Assembly (NCBI RefSeq): GCF_016086655.4
Contig: NC_052136.2
Location: 43,268,492-43,332,491, forward strand
DNA length: 64,000 nt
From: Lepeophtheirus salmonis
Lineage: Eukaryota > Arthropoda > Copepoda > Siphonostomatoida > Caligidae
Direction: 5' to 3'
The translations under genes and the position numbers were made by a program. The notes under the pieces are model-generated. The model ran no database searches. It worked only from the letters and a program-made list of their open reading frames with translations, and had not been told where the DNA came from. Below are positions 34,847 through 46,600 of the stretch, piece after piece (positions within the stretch are counted from its first letter, which is position 1; each line of letters opens with the position of its first letter).

Positions 34847-36115
34847 CTATCAATAATAGTATTGTATTGTATAGAAATGAAATGTGGAAATTAAGGAGTA
34901 TAATTATATGTATATACACTTTGATTAAATTAATTAAGACTAGTGTTAGACTCGAGTAGATACCCGAACTCCATGTACAAACTCGAGAACTTTCTGATAA
35001 TGACTTCAAATTCCCCAATAATGTACTTTTTAGAAAAATTGAGTTTTTTTCAATAACTTGAATTACGATAAAAATTTTAATGTAAAATTTATAATATTAT
35101 GCAACAGGATAATAACTAAATTTATAAATAATTTGACAATTTTTACTAGAATATGAAAAAAAATTGAAGGGCTCGAATGGCCTTTTTTTCATGTCCTTTT
35201 TTATTTTGATACCAAAATACTACATAATTAAAGTAGGAACGACGCCCAAAAACTTATAAATTCCTCCTCACCCATTTGTCACAGGCCTGTCACCCTAAAG
35301 TAGCGTAATAAATTGAGCAATAATAATTATAACCTTTAAAAAAAACAGGTTTCAAAAGTGCTTTAGAAACTTGCTTGACCGCCAAAGCCGTACAGCAACA
35401 CAAAAACCTAAAAAAAGGAAAAGAAAATTCAAATAAAGAGCATGAAGTAGGGTGAGGCTTCATTTCACCGTCAATCATGTCAAGTTCTTTTGAGCCTTTT
35501 CTTTTAATAAAACGATCCTTGATACGGTTACTTGTTCCTTGCTCTTTGTGAAATCAAATATATGTTCACGGTTAAATGATAAAATAATATGCACGCAACT
35601 GCAGTCACGCTGACCTCGGCTGGCTATTGACTTGGAACGTAAATGAATATGGGTATTAGAGACATATTTGTTTAGTTAATTTTATAAATTTAAGTATCTA
35701 CTATAAATTTAAAATTTTATCCTTTCATATTTAAAAATAATACTTTTTTTAATTAGATATCAAAATACGTATTTTTTTGGCGGTGCCCCTGACATGGTGA
35801 TATTTATCAAAATCTCAATCATGATTGAGCTCAAAAATTTGTATATTATCGTGTCGTGTCGACTTATTCAATTGAGCCGACACAATTAAATTAGAAAAGG
35901 AATAAAAAGTGAAGCAGCTACGAACTATTACCTACCTATTGCTTAATTAAAGTATTTATATATTTTTTTCAACTATGAGCACTAATGAACATATATTTTA
36001 TAGTAACATTGAAATCGTGCCATTTTTTACAAAACCGTAGCATATTTAGTCTATTCTGTCTCCTCAGAGATTAGAGGCTGGGATTTAATAGAAATTAATT
36101 AAGAGTCTAGAGACA
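34847..36115. other. Upstream region of the secreted-protein gene
   Basis: Should contain the first exon(s) and promoter on the minus strand, but none could be fixed. A minus frame at 35478-35290 has a hydrophobic, Cys-rich stretch (FPFFRFLCCCTALAV) that could be a signal peptide. I could not join it convincingly to the exon at 34846. Confidence 0.3.
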
Positions 36116-36900
36116 GTGCCACAAAACTCAAAACCTACGATAAGGTTTATCCATAAAAATCAAGTCTTTAGAGAAGGGTCGAAAAATCATCGACTCAAGT
36201 CGAATCGAACTGAGTTTTTAAGTCGATTCATTGATATATCATGTTTTAACACAAACACGGAAATATTCAATGTATACATGGACTTCGAAGACAATTCCTC
36301 GATCAGATGGACGGTTGAGACCCAAATTATTGTAACTCAAAATTACAAATTTTAGTGTTATTGTATATATAGTATCTTTGAAGTCTAATATTTAATGTTA
36401 ATACTTAAAATCAGAGAAATTTAGACTCTTGAAATAAATTTTTGAGATCAATTTTTATTGAAAACAACATTATTCATAATGAAAGAAAGGAGTTTCCATC
36501 CTTAATTCTGTAAAGTACATTTTTTAGTTGTAACAATTTGTCTTTCACCTCACAAGATGAAATAATTGCAGCACTTTAATGTTTCCTAATACTTAACCCG
36601 TGCAGCTTCATTTGACCAATTGAAGGTATATATTCAATTAGATTCAATGATAAAAACCAACCGTACTCAATAATATATTATGATGTCAAATGTGAAAATT
36701 GACCCAACTTTGAATGAAGTAGAAAAATCATCTACTCAAGTCGAGTCAAACAGTCACACAACAGGAGTATATAGTGTCCTTTTGAGTTTTTTTGAGTAGT
36801 TCATCGTAGAGTCGACGAGGAACTCAAAAAACTGCTACATGACGGAACTCGAGTATTTTGACTCAAATCCAACAGCAATTAAACCAATTAAGTATCCTTG
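36116..36900. repeat. Diverged repeat pair around TCAAGTCGA
   Basis: 36178-36230 (GAAAAATCATCGACTCAAGT, CGAATCGAACTGAG) recurs at 36722-36760 (GAAAAATCATCTACTCAAGT, CGAGTCAAAC), both followed by GACTC/GAGTC-rich text. Non-coding. Family unknown. Confidence 0.4.
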
Positions 36901-37091
36901 TTTAAGAGTAACCTTCTTAAATTAGTTTGTTACATACCTAGTGTGGTGGTGAGTTTGGTGATTATTTTGATGGATATTGTTATTTATATGATTACTAGGA
37001 TTGGGTTGAACATGATAGGAGGGCTTTCCATGTGTGCTGTCGAAGAGATAACAATCGGACTATTATTTAGTGTACAAATAGTTAGTCTTGT

Positions 37092-37287
37092 GTGAGTCCT
37101 TATTTCGGACTGGAGTCCCAGAGACCTACAGTTCAGTCTTGCATTTCAGTCCTAAAAACTATAAAGTTCGATCCTTGATGGTGTCACTCAATTTAGATCT
37201 TCTTTATTTAATCAGTTCTATCGCAGACAGTCCGAAGGACTGATAGGAGTAGCCTTTATACTGGACTGGACCGAAAAAATAAGGACA
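37092..37287. mobile_element. Palindromic MITE-like repeat, copy 2
   Basis: Ends GAGTCCTTATTTCGGACTGG and ACTGGACCGAAAAAATAAGG, then AC, are inverted. The inner core CAGTCCGAAGGACTG is the inverse of the core in copy 1 at 12259-12474. About 195 bp, non-coding. Confidence 0.55.
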
Positions 37288-38059
37288 GACACAACACTAC
37301 TCAGGGTCATGGCTAACAAGAGCTGCCTCACCTATATGGCCTCTTTGGACTCCTTCCTTTTCTGAACAAATGAAAGAAAAACCCGTTCCCAGATTGGATC
37401 GCTGTGAAGAAAAAAATGAATCCGAGGAGGAACTTTAATTCTGGATGGCACTTCATAGTTTAAAATAAGATTAGATTTGATCAGATTATTATGTGTTATA
37501 TTGTTGGGGTCACAAGGAGGAGTATCAGTGAGAAAGAGTGATAAACAGTTTATGGATTAACGATTTCAACCAATCAACAAGAATTGGAATAATGAGCAAT
37601 ATATAAGTCGAGCCTCATTGTAGAACTATAACTAACTCAAAATCCAATAGGAGACTTAAAACCATACTGAATCTTTTATTAAAAATAACTTTTCGGAAAT
37701 ACAATACGTATATTTTTTTCCCCTCTTTTGTCCTCGTTCGGTATGCATGAAGTATGTTCTACGTACGAACATATAAGTAACTAAGTAAAAATCTTTTTAT
37801 AATATTAAATGGCTCTTCCGCGTGTTTTCTGTATGTTGTTACTTTTTCGAAAAAATATTTCTGTTTTTCTCCTTATAATACTTAAGTACATAGAAATACA
37901 TATGTTAATGTGTAATTAGCCTCGGGTGGTTTATATATATATGTACCTATAAACAAAAAGACATCGAAGTACATCAGCAAATACTAACCCAGCTGACATA
38001 CCCACCACCCAAAAAACCATGTTCTTGAGCAAACTTCTTGATATTTCACTTTATTTAGT
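37288..38059. other. Unannotated spacer
   Basis: AT-rich. No gene or repeat recognised. Confidence 0.4.
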
Positions 38060-38105
38060 ACTAGCAGAAGTACTCGGCATTGCTCGGAGTTATTAGGGTA
38101 GGATG
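38060..38105 (-). mobile_element. Helitron-like 3' terminus, third copy
   Basis: The minus strand reads TAATAACTCCGAGCAATGCC, then GAGTACTTCTGCTAGT. This aligns with 10885-10925, ending in CTAGT. The hairpin is degraded (one side reads CCGAG instead of CTCGG). Confidence 0.4.
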
Positions 38106-38159
38106 ACCAAACTTAGTATGGATAGATTATAAGCAGTGATGCTAATTTTTTGTTATTTG

Positions 38160-39005
38160 GGGATGTCAAAAAAAGGAAAACAGAAATCAACATGGTAACC
38201 CTGGCAATTTGAAGAATGTTTTGGAGGAGAGCAGCTTAGCTGTCATGACGTTTTATTAGGCAGGTCTGACCAGAAAGGAGGGAGAGAAGGAAATAAAAAA
38301 GGAGTTGGCAAGAATTACTCTGATATCGATCCTCAATTCCATTCCTAATCCAACAAGGACTACCAATTATAAATCCGTCTTTTATGAGCACCTACGAATG
38401 TTCAATCAGCTTGGGAATATAATTGAATGTAGTAGAGAAGGAAGTTCACTACTCAGGAGTTAAATAATATTAACAACAGCTAAGAAAATGAAAATTCATT
38501 CCTTAAATTCCCTAATGTAAAAAAGTAGGCGAGCTAAAAATACACACGATTTACATAACTAGTGGTGCTAATCGTGAGTATTTTGGGTATATTTAAGAAA
38601 GAATCTTAAAATCAACTTGATAGCCAGGGTGGCAATCTGAATAATGTTTTAGAGGAGAGCAGCTTAGCTGTCATGACGTTTCAGTTGTGATGAGGAGGGG
38701 GAGAAGGAAATAAAAAAGGACATTGGCAAGAATTACTTTGATGTCGATCCTCAATTTTACTCTGAATCCAACAAGGAATTACAATTATAACTCTACAACA
38801 AATGCTCAGAGTTACGCTCCGTCGTTTATGAGCACCACATGCAAATGTTCAATCCGGCTTCGTATAAATCAATAATAAATTGTATGTAGTAGAAAAAGAA
38901 TTTCACTCCAAATGAATTAAATAATAATAACAACAGCTAAGGAAAAGAAAATTCACTCTTCAGTTTTCAAACTCCAAAAAAAACGAGTGACCACCTGAAA
39001 AATGT
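38160..39005 (+). repeat. Two adjacent direct copies of the about 400-bp repeat
   Basis: Copy a (38160-38560) and copy b (38585-39005) lie head-to-tail: ATCAACATGGTAACCCTGGC against ATCAACTTGATAGCCAGGGT, then GAGAGCAGCTTAGCTGTCAT in both, GGCAAGAATTACT, TCGATCCTCAATT, AACAGCTAAG and AAAATTCA. Copy b has one extra 25-bp stretch. Either a local duplication or an insertion beside an older copy. Confidence 0.7.
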
Positions 39006-39960
39006 TATCTATTTTCATCACTAATTAGTAATTATATATGTACTTTCCTATGCTTTTCTCTTTCAATGAAATGCTCCGAGCTTTAGCTACGCACGACGCC
39101 TGATGCTATACGGTTGTTGCTTCTTAGATCAATGAAGGAGTTCTAAGATATTAAGCTCCCACTCAAAAATGAGCACTCGGCAGATAGACAGGCAAACCTT
39201 ACTTTATGGATACAAGATCTAAAGTATGTTCTAGAATTAGAATCCTATCAACCACGTTAAATGACTCATATATTATTATTTGTATTATAGTATGTACAGA
39301 AATGTCCTACAATAATCTAATATCTCATTCAGTATGTTTGCTCTTGCTTTGAGCTTTCAGAGTATTTTTTTATACAGCTGCCCTCAGAGAGTCCCTCCTG
39401 AGCAAGATAGCTGCATTGACTTTTACTCGACTTTACTTTACATAGGCCAAAAGTCCACTAAATTGTATTTGCACTATTTTTGAACTTCACTTGCAGTTTG
39501 GGCTGCACCTCATCCTGCTGTTGCGATATATCTGACTGGTGTAACTCAAATCTACACAAAATGCTATTAATTTTGTCAACACCAATTCTAGACTACTCTT
39601 GATAGAATATTGTCCTTTCTCCGCACTATACATTGTATGGTGCCAATGTTTAGGTATTGTAATTTGGTGACGAAGAAGGCTAAATAGACACAAAATCGTA
39701 CGCGTAATACACGTAGATTATTTGTGACATTATGGCTGGGTATTTCAAGTATTAAAATATCCTGTTGAAGGCAAAGTTAAGTTCCTAAAAACACCTCCTG
39801 AAAAAAATATTCCTTTTTCAACGCAATACCATCGATGACGTCACTTAATTATTTTCCTAATGACGTAATTAATTTGTCTTCCCTTCTCAAAACTCACCTT
39901 CTTAATATGGTTGAAAACGTAAATTCATGGAGACTGAGAAGTTAGGAAATTATTCTAAAC
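39006..39960. other. Unannotated spacer
   Basis: AT-rich. The minus frame at 39487-39693 (LVLTKLIAFCVDLSYTSQIY) is unrecognised and has no supporting signals. Confidence 0.35.
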
Positions 39961-39961
39961 T

Positions 39962-40245
39962 AGGAAAAATTATTCAATAATTGAAGATAATTGTTCACAA
40001 CTTAACAATAGCTATTCATAATTCAATTAATCAACGTTAATAAGATTGGCAAAAAGGAAGAGTGCGTATTTAGCTTTATTGTGTCACACAGCCTTTCCCC
40101 GAAAGAAAATAGAAAAAAGGCCCAAAATCAGTTGGTAGTTAGCTAGTTATTCCAGACTATGGAATTATTATTCAATAATTGAAGATAAATAACAACTTCA
40201 CAAGACCTAATTATAATTCAAACAATCAACGTTCAGAATGATCAT
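39962..40245 (+). repeat. Direct repeat flanking a shared dispersed repeat
   Basis: 39962-40045 (TATTCAATAATTGAAGATAA, then TATTCATAATTCAA, then AATCAACGTT) recurs at 40163-40243. The middle (40078-40150) is the repeat also found at 23816-23900. It may be a small composite element whose ends are direct repeats. Confidence 0.45.
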
Positions 40246-40754
40246 AATAAGGGAACAGACTAATTGACAGCTGAGAATAAAGTAATTTTTATGTTAGAAA
40301 AGAGTGATTTGATTAGACAATATTATTTTATTACTTTTTCGAAATACATATTATGTACAGGGGGGAAGGAAAACGAAAAACATTACTTTGTTAAGAGTTT
40401 GATGAAAATCTCATCGAAGGTTAAGTAATTTCCGCATTTTATTTTTAATTTCTAGGAAATAACTACGAAACGAAGACGACGACAACAAGTTTTTAACCCC
40501 TTTTCCATAAGGTTTTGTTTTAATGTGTAGAACCTATATACTACAGTATACAATGTACTTGATAGCTCTGCCTTGAGTTCCTATTGAGTAAGTAAATAAG
40601 GAACACACCTCCTCCCCCCTTAAAAAACAACCCAAAACAAATAAATAAACACATTATTTCCATTCATGAATGGTGTGGGGACTCCTTTCAAATCATTACT
40701 CAAAAAGAAAAAAAAACTTTATTATTAAGGCCCTGTTCATAAAAACTATATGAC

Positions 40755-40990
40755 ATCAGGGGCGTCCGCAGGAGGTGGACTGGAGGGTCTAAAGACCTCC
40801 CTCCAAATTAAGGAACTTTTCCTTCTTAGTATATTTAACATTTGAATTTTTTTCCCAAAAAATTTAATTTTTTGTGAACAGCTGTGAATTTTTGAAAAAA
40901 AATTCCAAAGAATTTAATATTTTAAATTTAATTTTTGCATTTTTTTTTTTTTTCAAATAAAAAAATCTGATAAACCAAAACGCTCTGGAC
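40755..40990 (+). repeat. Dispersed GGCGTCC-type repeat, copy 6
   Basis: Best-preserved head: GGGGCGTCCGCAGGAGGTGG, ACTGGAGGGTCTAAAGACCT, CCTCCAAATTAAGGAAC, followed by the A/T-run body. The minus frame at 40864-41046 lies in this body and is spurious. Confidence 0.65.
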
Positions 40991-41128
40991 ATTGTCACAA
41001 CACAAGCGAAGATATGAGGGCTAGGGTGGGTTACCACATATACCATTCGGGATTATGCTAATCCCTTAATGTTAAAAAAAAAAAAAATCTACATGGTAAC
41101 TTTGAAAATTTGAAGAAGGTTTTGGAGA

Positions 41129-42970
41129 AACCCTCTATACCAGTGGTTCCCAAAGTGGGAATCGCGAGATGATTTACAAAAAAGAAGAATAAAATTTAAA
41201 TTGTGGCATCAAAACACTAATAATGATGAATGTACATACTTTTTATAATTCTCTTCTGGATCATTTTAAAAATAATTTGCCAGAAGATAGTACTTCACAA
41301 AAACATAACTGGCTTCAACCCTTTTACCGACACGTTGAGAATCATCTTCTAGTGGCTGTGTCCAGAGTTTATAAAAACTATTACTCATCTTTAATAGTAT
41401 ATTTGTATTACACAACAAGAAGCAGTGGAAATAAGAAAAGAAGTGTCACACTTACCACAATAACTCACAAACAGATTCTTGTGAAACTTTGACAGCTGTC
41501 TTTTGAAGGTTGATACTACCTGAAAATAAGGTGAATTAAAAAAATAATACCATCTGTATGTGAAATCGGGTACTTTTTAGCCCATGTACTATATCCCTGA
41601 TTTTATATTTACAATATATTTGATTATTTGGTCGTTGTAATTCTACATATACTTTTCAATATATGTAGAATTACTTTAAAATCTTTATTTTTGATCAATA
41701 TAGTCTATAACTTATATTATAGGGTTGAACTTTATAGGGGTTATATACCCTTCAAGTTATCTATTTGCATAAAATGAACTCCAAATTTTATATTCATATC
41801 TCAATGAAAGGTGTAAGGGTTGCACATTGGCTTGCTAAATATTTTAAGGGACGAACTCAAAAAAGTTTGGGAACCACTGCTCTATACAAAAATATTTTAC
41901 AAAAATAGCATTCTCTGCTTCTTCTGTAAGACCTCAGTAGAAACCTCATTTCATCTTCTCTACTATTGTTCAAAAGTGAATACGGTTGATAACCTTATAT
42001 CAGAGAAGTATGCAAAGAAACTCTTCGCCAACATACGGGTCAGTCTGTTGGAGGATGCGGGACGCCCTCTATCGGAGGAAAATTCATATACAAAGTGAAG
42101 GCAACACTTGTTAAAACTCTTTTGCTAATCTACACCTGCACAGCTAAAGAAATCTCATTTCCAGTTGGACTAGAAGAGATTATTCAAGATTTCATGAACT
42201 CTTCAAAATTTCTCTAATTTTATATTCAACTGTCTATAACCCTTTTATAGAAATTGTTTCTCTGGTTTACTAAATAATTCAAAGGAAAAAGTGAGAAAAT
42301 TATATATCTTGAATGGTGCAAAGGTCAAATCGATTTGACAGGAAATGAATTTGGAGATTACTTGGCAAAAATAGGCACTTAGAATCAAAACCGAAAGTTG
42401 GTTGGAGGGGCTAAAAGCTTCATTAAGTAGTTGATAAGTTGTTTCTTCTAGAAAGTCTGGTGCAAGCGATACAACTAAGACCAAAGTATAAAAACATACA
42501 CACATTCTGAAATTGCCAAAGCCAAAAAATGTCAAAATTGGACATGAGAAGATAAAACTTCTTTTACAAGACTACACAGGCTACAGACCATCTCTCGCCC
42601 ACCTGAGTAAATAGAAAAATATAAATGCAACATGGAATGTATGTATGAAAGAATTTGCAGAGTACAGACTATCTTACAAATAGATGTCCTGCTCTTTCGT
42701 ATGAAAGATATACAGTAATGCTAGAAAAAAATATAGAAGTTCATGCTCTAAAATTTATGTAGTAGTGTATGTGTAGTTGTGTTCTTTCCTTTAGTATTTT
42801 TTTATATTCTTTTCCTATGTATGTCTACGGTAAATAACAATAAATTTCAATTTACTAACTTACTAAATAATTCTAAATTATGTGAATATTTTCAATATTT
42901 TATATATAAGATAATTTTCTTTTGTAGTATGTAGTCAGATACTTAAATTTATTTAATAAATTTAAAAAAA
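41129..42970 (+). mobile_element. LINE 3' end with RNase H, nested in a repeat
   Basis: Excluding the hAT-like element within it, this plus-strand insertion encodes a Cys/His knuckle, CFFCKTSVETSFHLLYYC (about 41915-41970), then LEDAGRPLSEENS, and about 330 bases on GQIDLTGNEFGDYLAKIG (about 42325-42375). The latter is the last conserved block of an RNase H domain. It ends in AATAAATTTAAAAAAA. An RNase H behind the polymerase is known from several LINE clades. The polymerase is absent (5' truncation). Not the same family as LINE copies 1 and 2. Frames are broken. Confidence 0.6.
41141..41879. mobile_element. Non-autonomous hAT element with perfect 8-bp target duplication
   Basis: Ends CAGTGGTTCCCAAA and TTTGGGAACCACTG are perfect inverted repeats, and CTCTATAC lies on both sides (41133-41140 and 41880-41887), the 8-bp duplication typical of hAT elements. 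Inside, the plus frame at 41223-41492 retains a scrap like the late part of ZBED-type hAT proteins (LLDHFKNNLPEDS, NWLQPFYRHVENHL), so this is a deletion derivative rather than a pure MITE. It interrupts the LINE remnant and is therefore the youngest layer here. Confidence 0.85.
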
Positions 42971-42995
42971 AGGTTTTGGAGGAAATTAGCTTAGC

Positions 42996-43603
42996 TGCAG
43001 GGGCGTTCAAGAACCAGTACCGCTAGAAACATTTGACTTCAACCTTGCTCGAACCCCTTTCCATTGATCAAATTAAGCTCTGAAATGTTAAACTTAAGCT
43101 AATTAGTTATATATCTAACATTTTATTTCTAATTTAATAAAAATCTGTGACATTGGGGGAAAATAAATTATATTTCTTGTTAAAATTTTTATGAAATTAC
43201 ATTAGGGTAATGGGTTATTTTTGGACGACTGTTATGTAGAACTATAACTAAATTTAATTTTAAAAACAATGTAAGCAAAAAAAAAACCAGCATAAAATAA
43301 ATAATTTCATGATATTAGCTTATATAGATTATGTTGTAACATTTTTTTAAAATTAATCATCATAATATTGTACATAATATCATAAAGGATTTTATTTCAA
43401 TACTACAGTATTAAGTATATAATGCGGAGCAAGGAACGTAAAATGAGTTACATTAATATATATAATATAGAACCGTCACGATAAAAATCTTCAGTCAAAA
43501 AATAAAGCATGAATTTTTGTATAAATGAATACAAGCTAAAGTTATGAACATATATTATTTTTTTTAAAGTAATAACACTAAAATAAATGTTGATCAGAGT
43601 AAA
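42996..43603. other. Downstream flank of anillin
   Basis: AT-rich. A minus-strand AATAAA (plus TTTATT at 43391-43396) lies about 210 bases past the anillin stop and could be its polyadenylation signal. Otherwise nothing recognised. Confidence 0.35.
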
Positions 43604-46600
43604 TCACCATATATCCGTTGTTGATGAATGAGGCGGCAGCACAGATGACTCATCTACACTGATCCGAGTGTACCGACTATTGGAAGTATATGAAGAACTT
43701 TCACTGCTACTTGACTCACCCCTCGGTCTAAAGGTTGGATCCCAAGCACGGAGATTGACTAGAGCACTGTTTAAAATGCTACACCAAGCTATTCTTTCAT
43801 CTCTGGTATCAGCCATGACCAAGTGTCGAACTCGTGTTAATCCACTTTTGCGATTCTGGAAAAATAAAATATGAATTAAAAAATAATATACTGTGGATTA
43901 ATTTAGAACTTACGACATGCATTATTAGAGATTGTTTGTCATCCGTCCGTGTAGGGCGTTGAGTCTCAAAGGTAAAAGTATTCATTCTTGAGCAAACTTC
44001 TCTGGGTGCGAGTGTGACGTTATCCGTTATGCACTCACTCAAATTAATATCATATTTTGCTTCTTCTTTATTTTCGTCTTCAGGGTATCTCCAAAATCTT
44101 AAACTGTTTCCCGATAATAAACACCACCTTCTATTCCAGTCCCCAAATCCATTCACATCTGTGAAAAGGGTTAAAAATCCACGTTTTTCAACCTATGGGT
44201 ATAAAATAACAAAATAAGACCTTAGATACAATAATAGGAACAACACATAAGTATACAGATATACATATACTTTACATCGAATTTAAGTATGTATATAATA
44301 ATATGGATCAAGTATTTTAATAACATTCTGAAATTCCTAATATCTAGTACTACTTATTGTATTCATCATTCAAATCTACGCATATCATTTTTTTAAAGTA
44401 TTGTATATATACACATTGTACACATTTAAGTGTCTTAAAATTTGTCACGATAATTTTTATGAAATCACGATCTAAACACGGGCAAAAAAAAAAAAAAAAA
44501 AAGATAAAGAATAGAATATGACCTACCTTATTTTCAGAATGCGCAGTCAAGTTCATGCTGAGATCCTTTTCAAGGGGAGAAATTGGAGGAACATCATGCA
44601 AAGAGTACTTTTTCATCTTCATAGTATCCAAACTGATGGTTGTATGACCAACCTTACCAAAAGCAGGTCTTCGAATAGTTTTACTATTCACTGGATTCTG
44701 ATGTCTAGGCCCTGGTAAACGTGAGACTTCCTGCTTCTTTAATTTTCGAAGAGGAGTCAAGTTGAATACGGATTTGTCTTTGCGAATATGATACTTGGCC
44801 TCATGCGTCAATATCTCCTTCCTTGTTTGCAAAGCATATACTTCCAAATGTATCTAAAAAGAAGCGGAAAATAAATACTATCACTCACTACCAAGTCAAG
44901 AGTGAACCCCAGACCACATCAACATACCTGAAAATCAAAATCCAATTCACGGACATTGATCAAGTTGGGAAAGTGGAGTCTTCCTTTTGAAATCCCATCT
45001 ATAGATGAAAGCATTTGTGTTGCAATGACTTGATTCTTATACTTGAACAAGCATACAAAATAATGAACAAAATTATCCATTCCACTGTTAATCTGTTTGA
45101 TAAAATCTGTTTTTAACCTCAAAGTTACTCCGCTGATACTAATGGATCCCTTACACCCAAAGGGCCTATTCCTTTGAGGAGTAGTTTTTCCCATAGCTCC
45201 CTCGGTTTTAAGTCTTTCTACCTCTACCATAGCACCAGAATATTTATGAAAAGCTTCCAACAGCAAACGCTCACCCTCCACTCTTTCATATGAACCCTCG
45301 AACTCGTCTTTAGACACACAGTAATTCAGAGCTTTAGATGACTGCTCCATTCTTTGCTCTTGTTGCATCGCGTCCTCCTGAAGTGTTCTGATTTGTCGCA
45401 AAATGTTTTGTCTCAGAATTTCAGGATCCTCATCTTCTCGCACTACTTTCCTAGAGTGCTCTGCTTCATTCCTCACAATTTTAGATTGAGGAGTACACTT
45501 TCTATAAAAAGAAACAGTATGAAACAAGCCACCATCTTTCACACCTTCCACATGTGGGAGATTTTCAGCACCCGGAGAATTGTTTCCTTCTATCAGTGGA
45601 GTTTTAAAGTCATGACAATGATGTTCAGAGCTTTTTAAAGGAGTCTTCTGCTCAAATTCCCAACTGGAAGTGGAGGTTGTAGGAGACTTTCCTTCCATTT
45701 TCAAAGTACTTTGAGATGTTCTGGAGATTTTAGGTGGAGTAGGTCCACAGTCAGAATAGTCCAATTCAGAGTCATCCAGAGCCTCATCCAGAATATCATC
45801 TATTTCTTCGGAGCAATTGGATACATTCATTCTCTCACATACTTTATTATCTTCATCCTCATGAATAGAAGGCAAATGCGATGTCCTAAAATGTCAATGA
45901 ACTTGTTAATTTCTAATAAAAACAACATATAAATAATCATATTATTATATTACCTCTTAGTTGATGCTGCATTTTTGATGGCTGTTCCTAGACTAGGAGC
46001 TTCACTCAGTGCAAAACTCTCCACACTCATAGCAGTTTCAGATCTGGGTAACGTGTCTTCATCTGTTCCTGATAAATTGGGATAAATGCAACCTTCTTTT
46101 GGAGGAGAGACTTTAACTTTTTTGAGAGAGTGAATTCCTGGATAATCATTATGCTCAGTCCCTCGAGGTGAAGTAATGACTTGATCCATTTCATCATCTT
46201 CACTTGCAGTTGTTTTTATGGAATCGTTTTTATCTTTTTCTTCCATAATTTCTACTTCTTCTTCTTCTTCAATAGGATTATTGGAATAGGATCCCGTAAT
46301 AAATCTATTAAAAAGAGATTAGTTTAGGCTTTAAGTGAATGAATCCTAAATGTATTACCTTTTCATTAGAATATCCATATCCTTTTTTTATTTTCTTCAA
46401 ACTGACGAGCCAAATCCGATTCTCTCCAGTCTTCCTTCTCTTGCACTCCTTTTTCAAAGAGTTTTTTCTGAGCATCTATTTTGGATGTTCTGTCCGAGGG
46501 TGACACGGATCTTCGCTTGTGATGATTTGCGGGGGATGTAACTGTGATGTGAGGAGGGGAGTCCCTCTTTCGTTTCCAGGCAGGTTCACACCCAGGGACA

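Larger units (their letters stand above)
41085..43000 (+). repeat. Old dispersed-repeat copy split by a nested insertion
   Basis: 41085-41128 (ACATGGTAACTTTGAAAATT, then TGAAGAAGGTTTTGGAG) and 42971-42995 (AAGGTTTTGGAGGAAATTAG, then CTTAGCTG) are the two halves of one about 400-bp repeat. They are separated by an insertion that duplicated about 12 bases, AAGGTTTTGGAG, at its borders. Confidence 0.65.

Noticed and set aside
35290..35478. Signal-peptide exon of the secreted-protein gene
   Set aside because: Hydrophobic and Cys-rich, but no donor in the right phase could be joined with confidence to the exon starting at 34846.
36898..37095. Hydrophobic 65-codon frame resembling membrane segments
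   Set aside because: No start context, splice sites or family text. AT-rich DNA readily gives hydrophobic frames.
42245..42535. Minus-strand 96-codon hydrophobic frame
   Set aside because: Antisense to the RNase H block of the nested LINE remnant.
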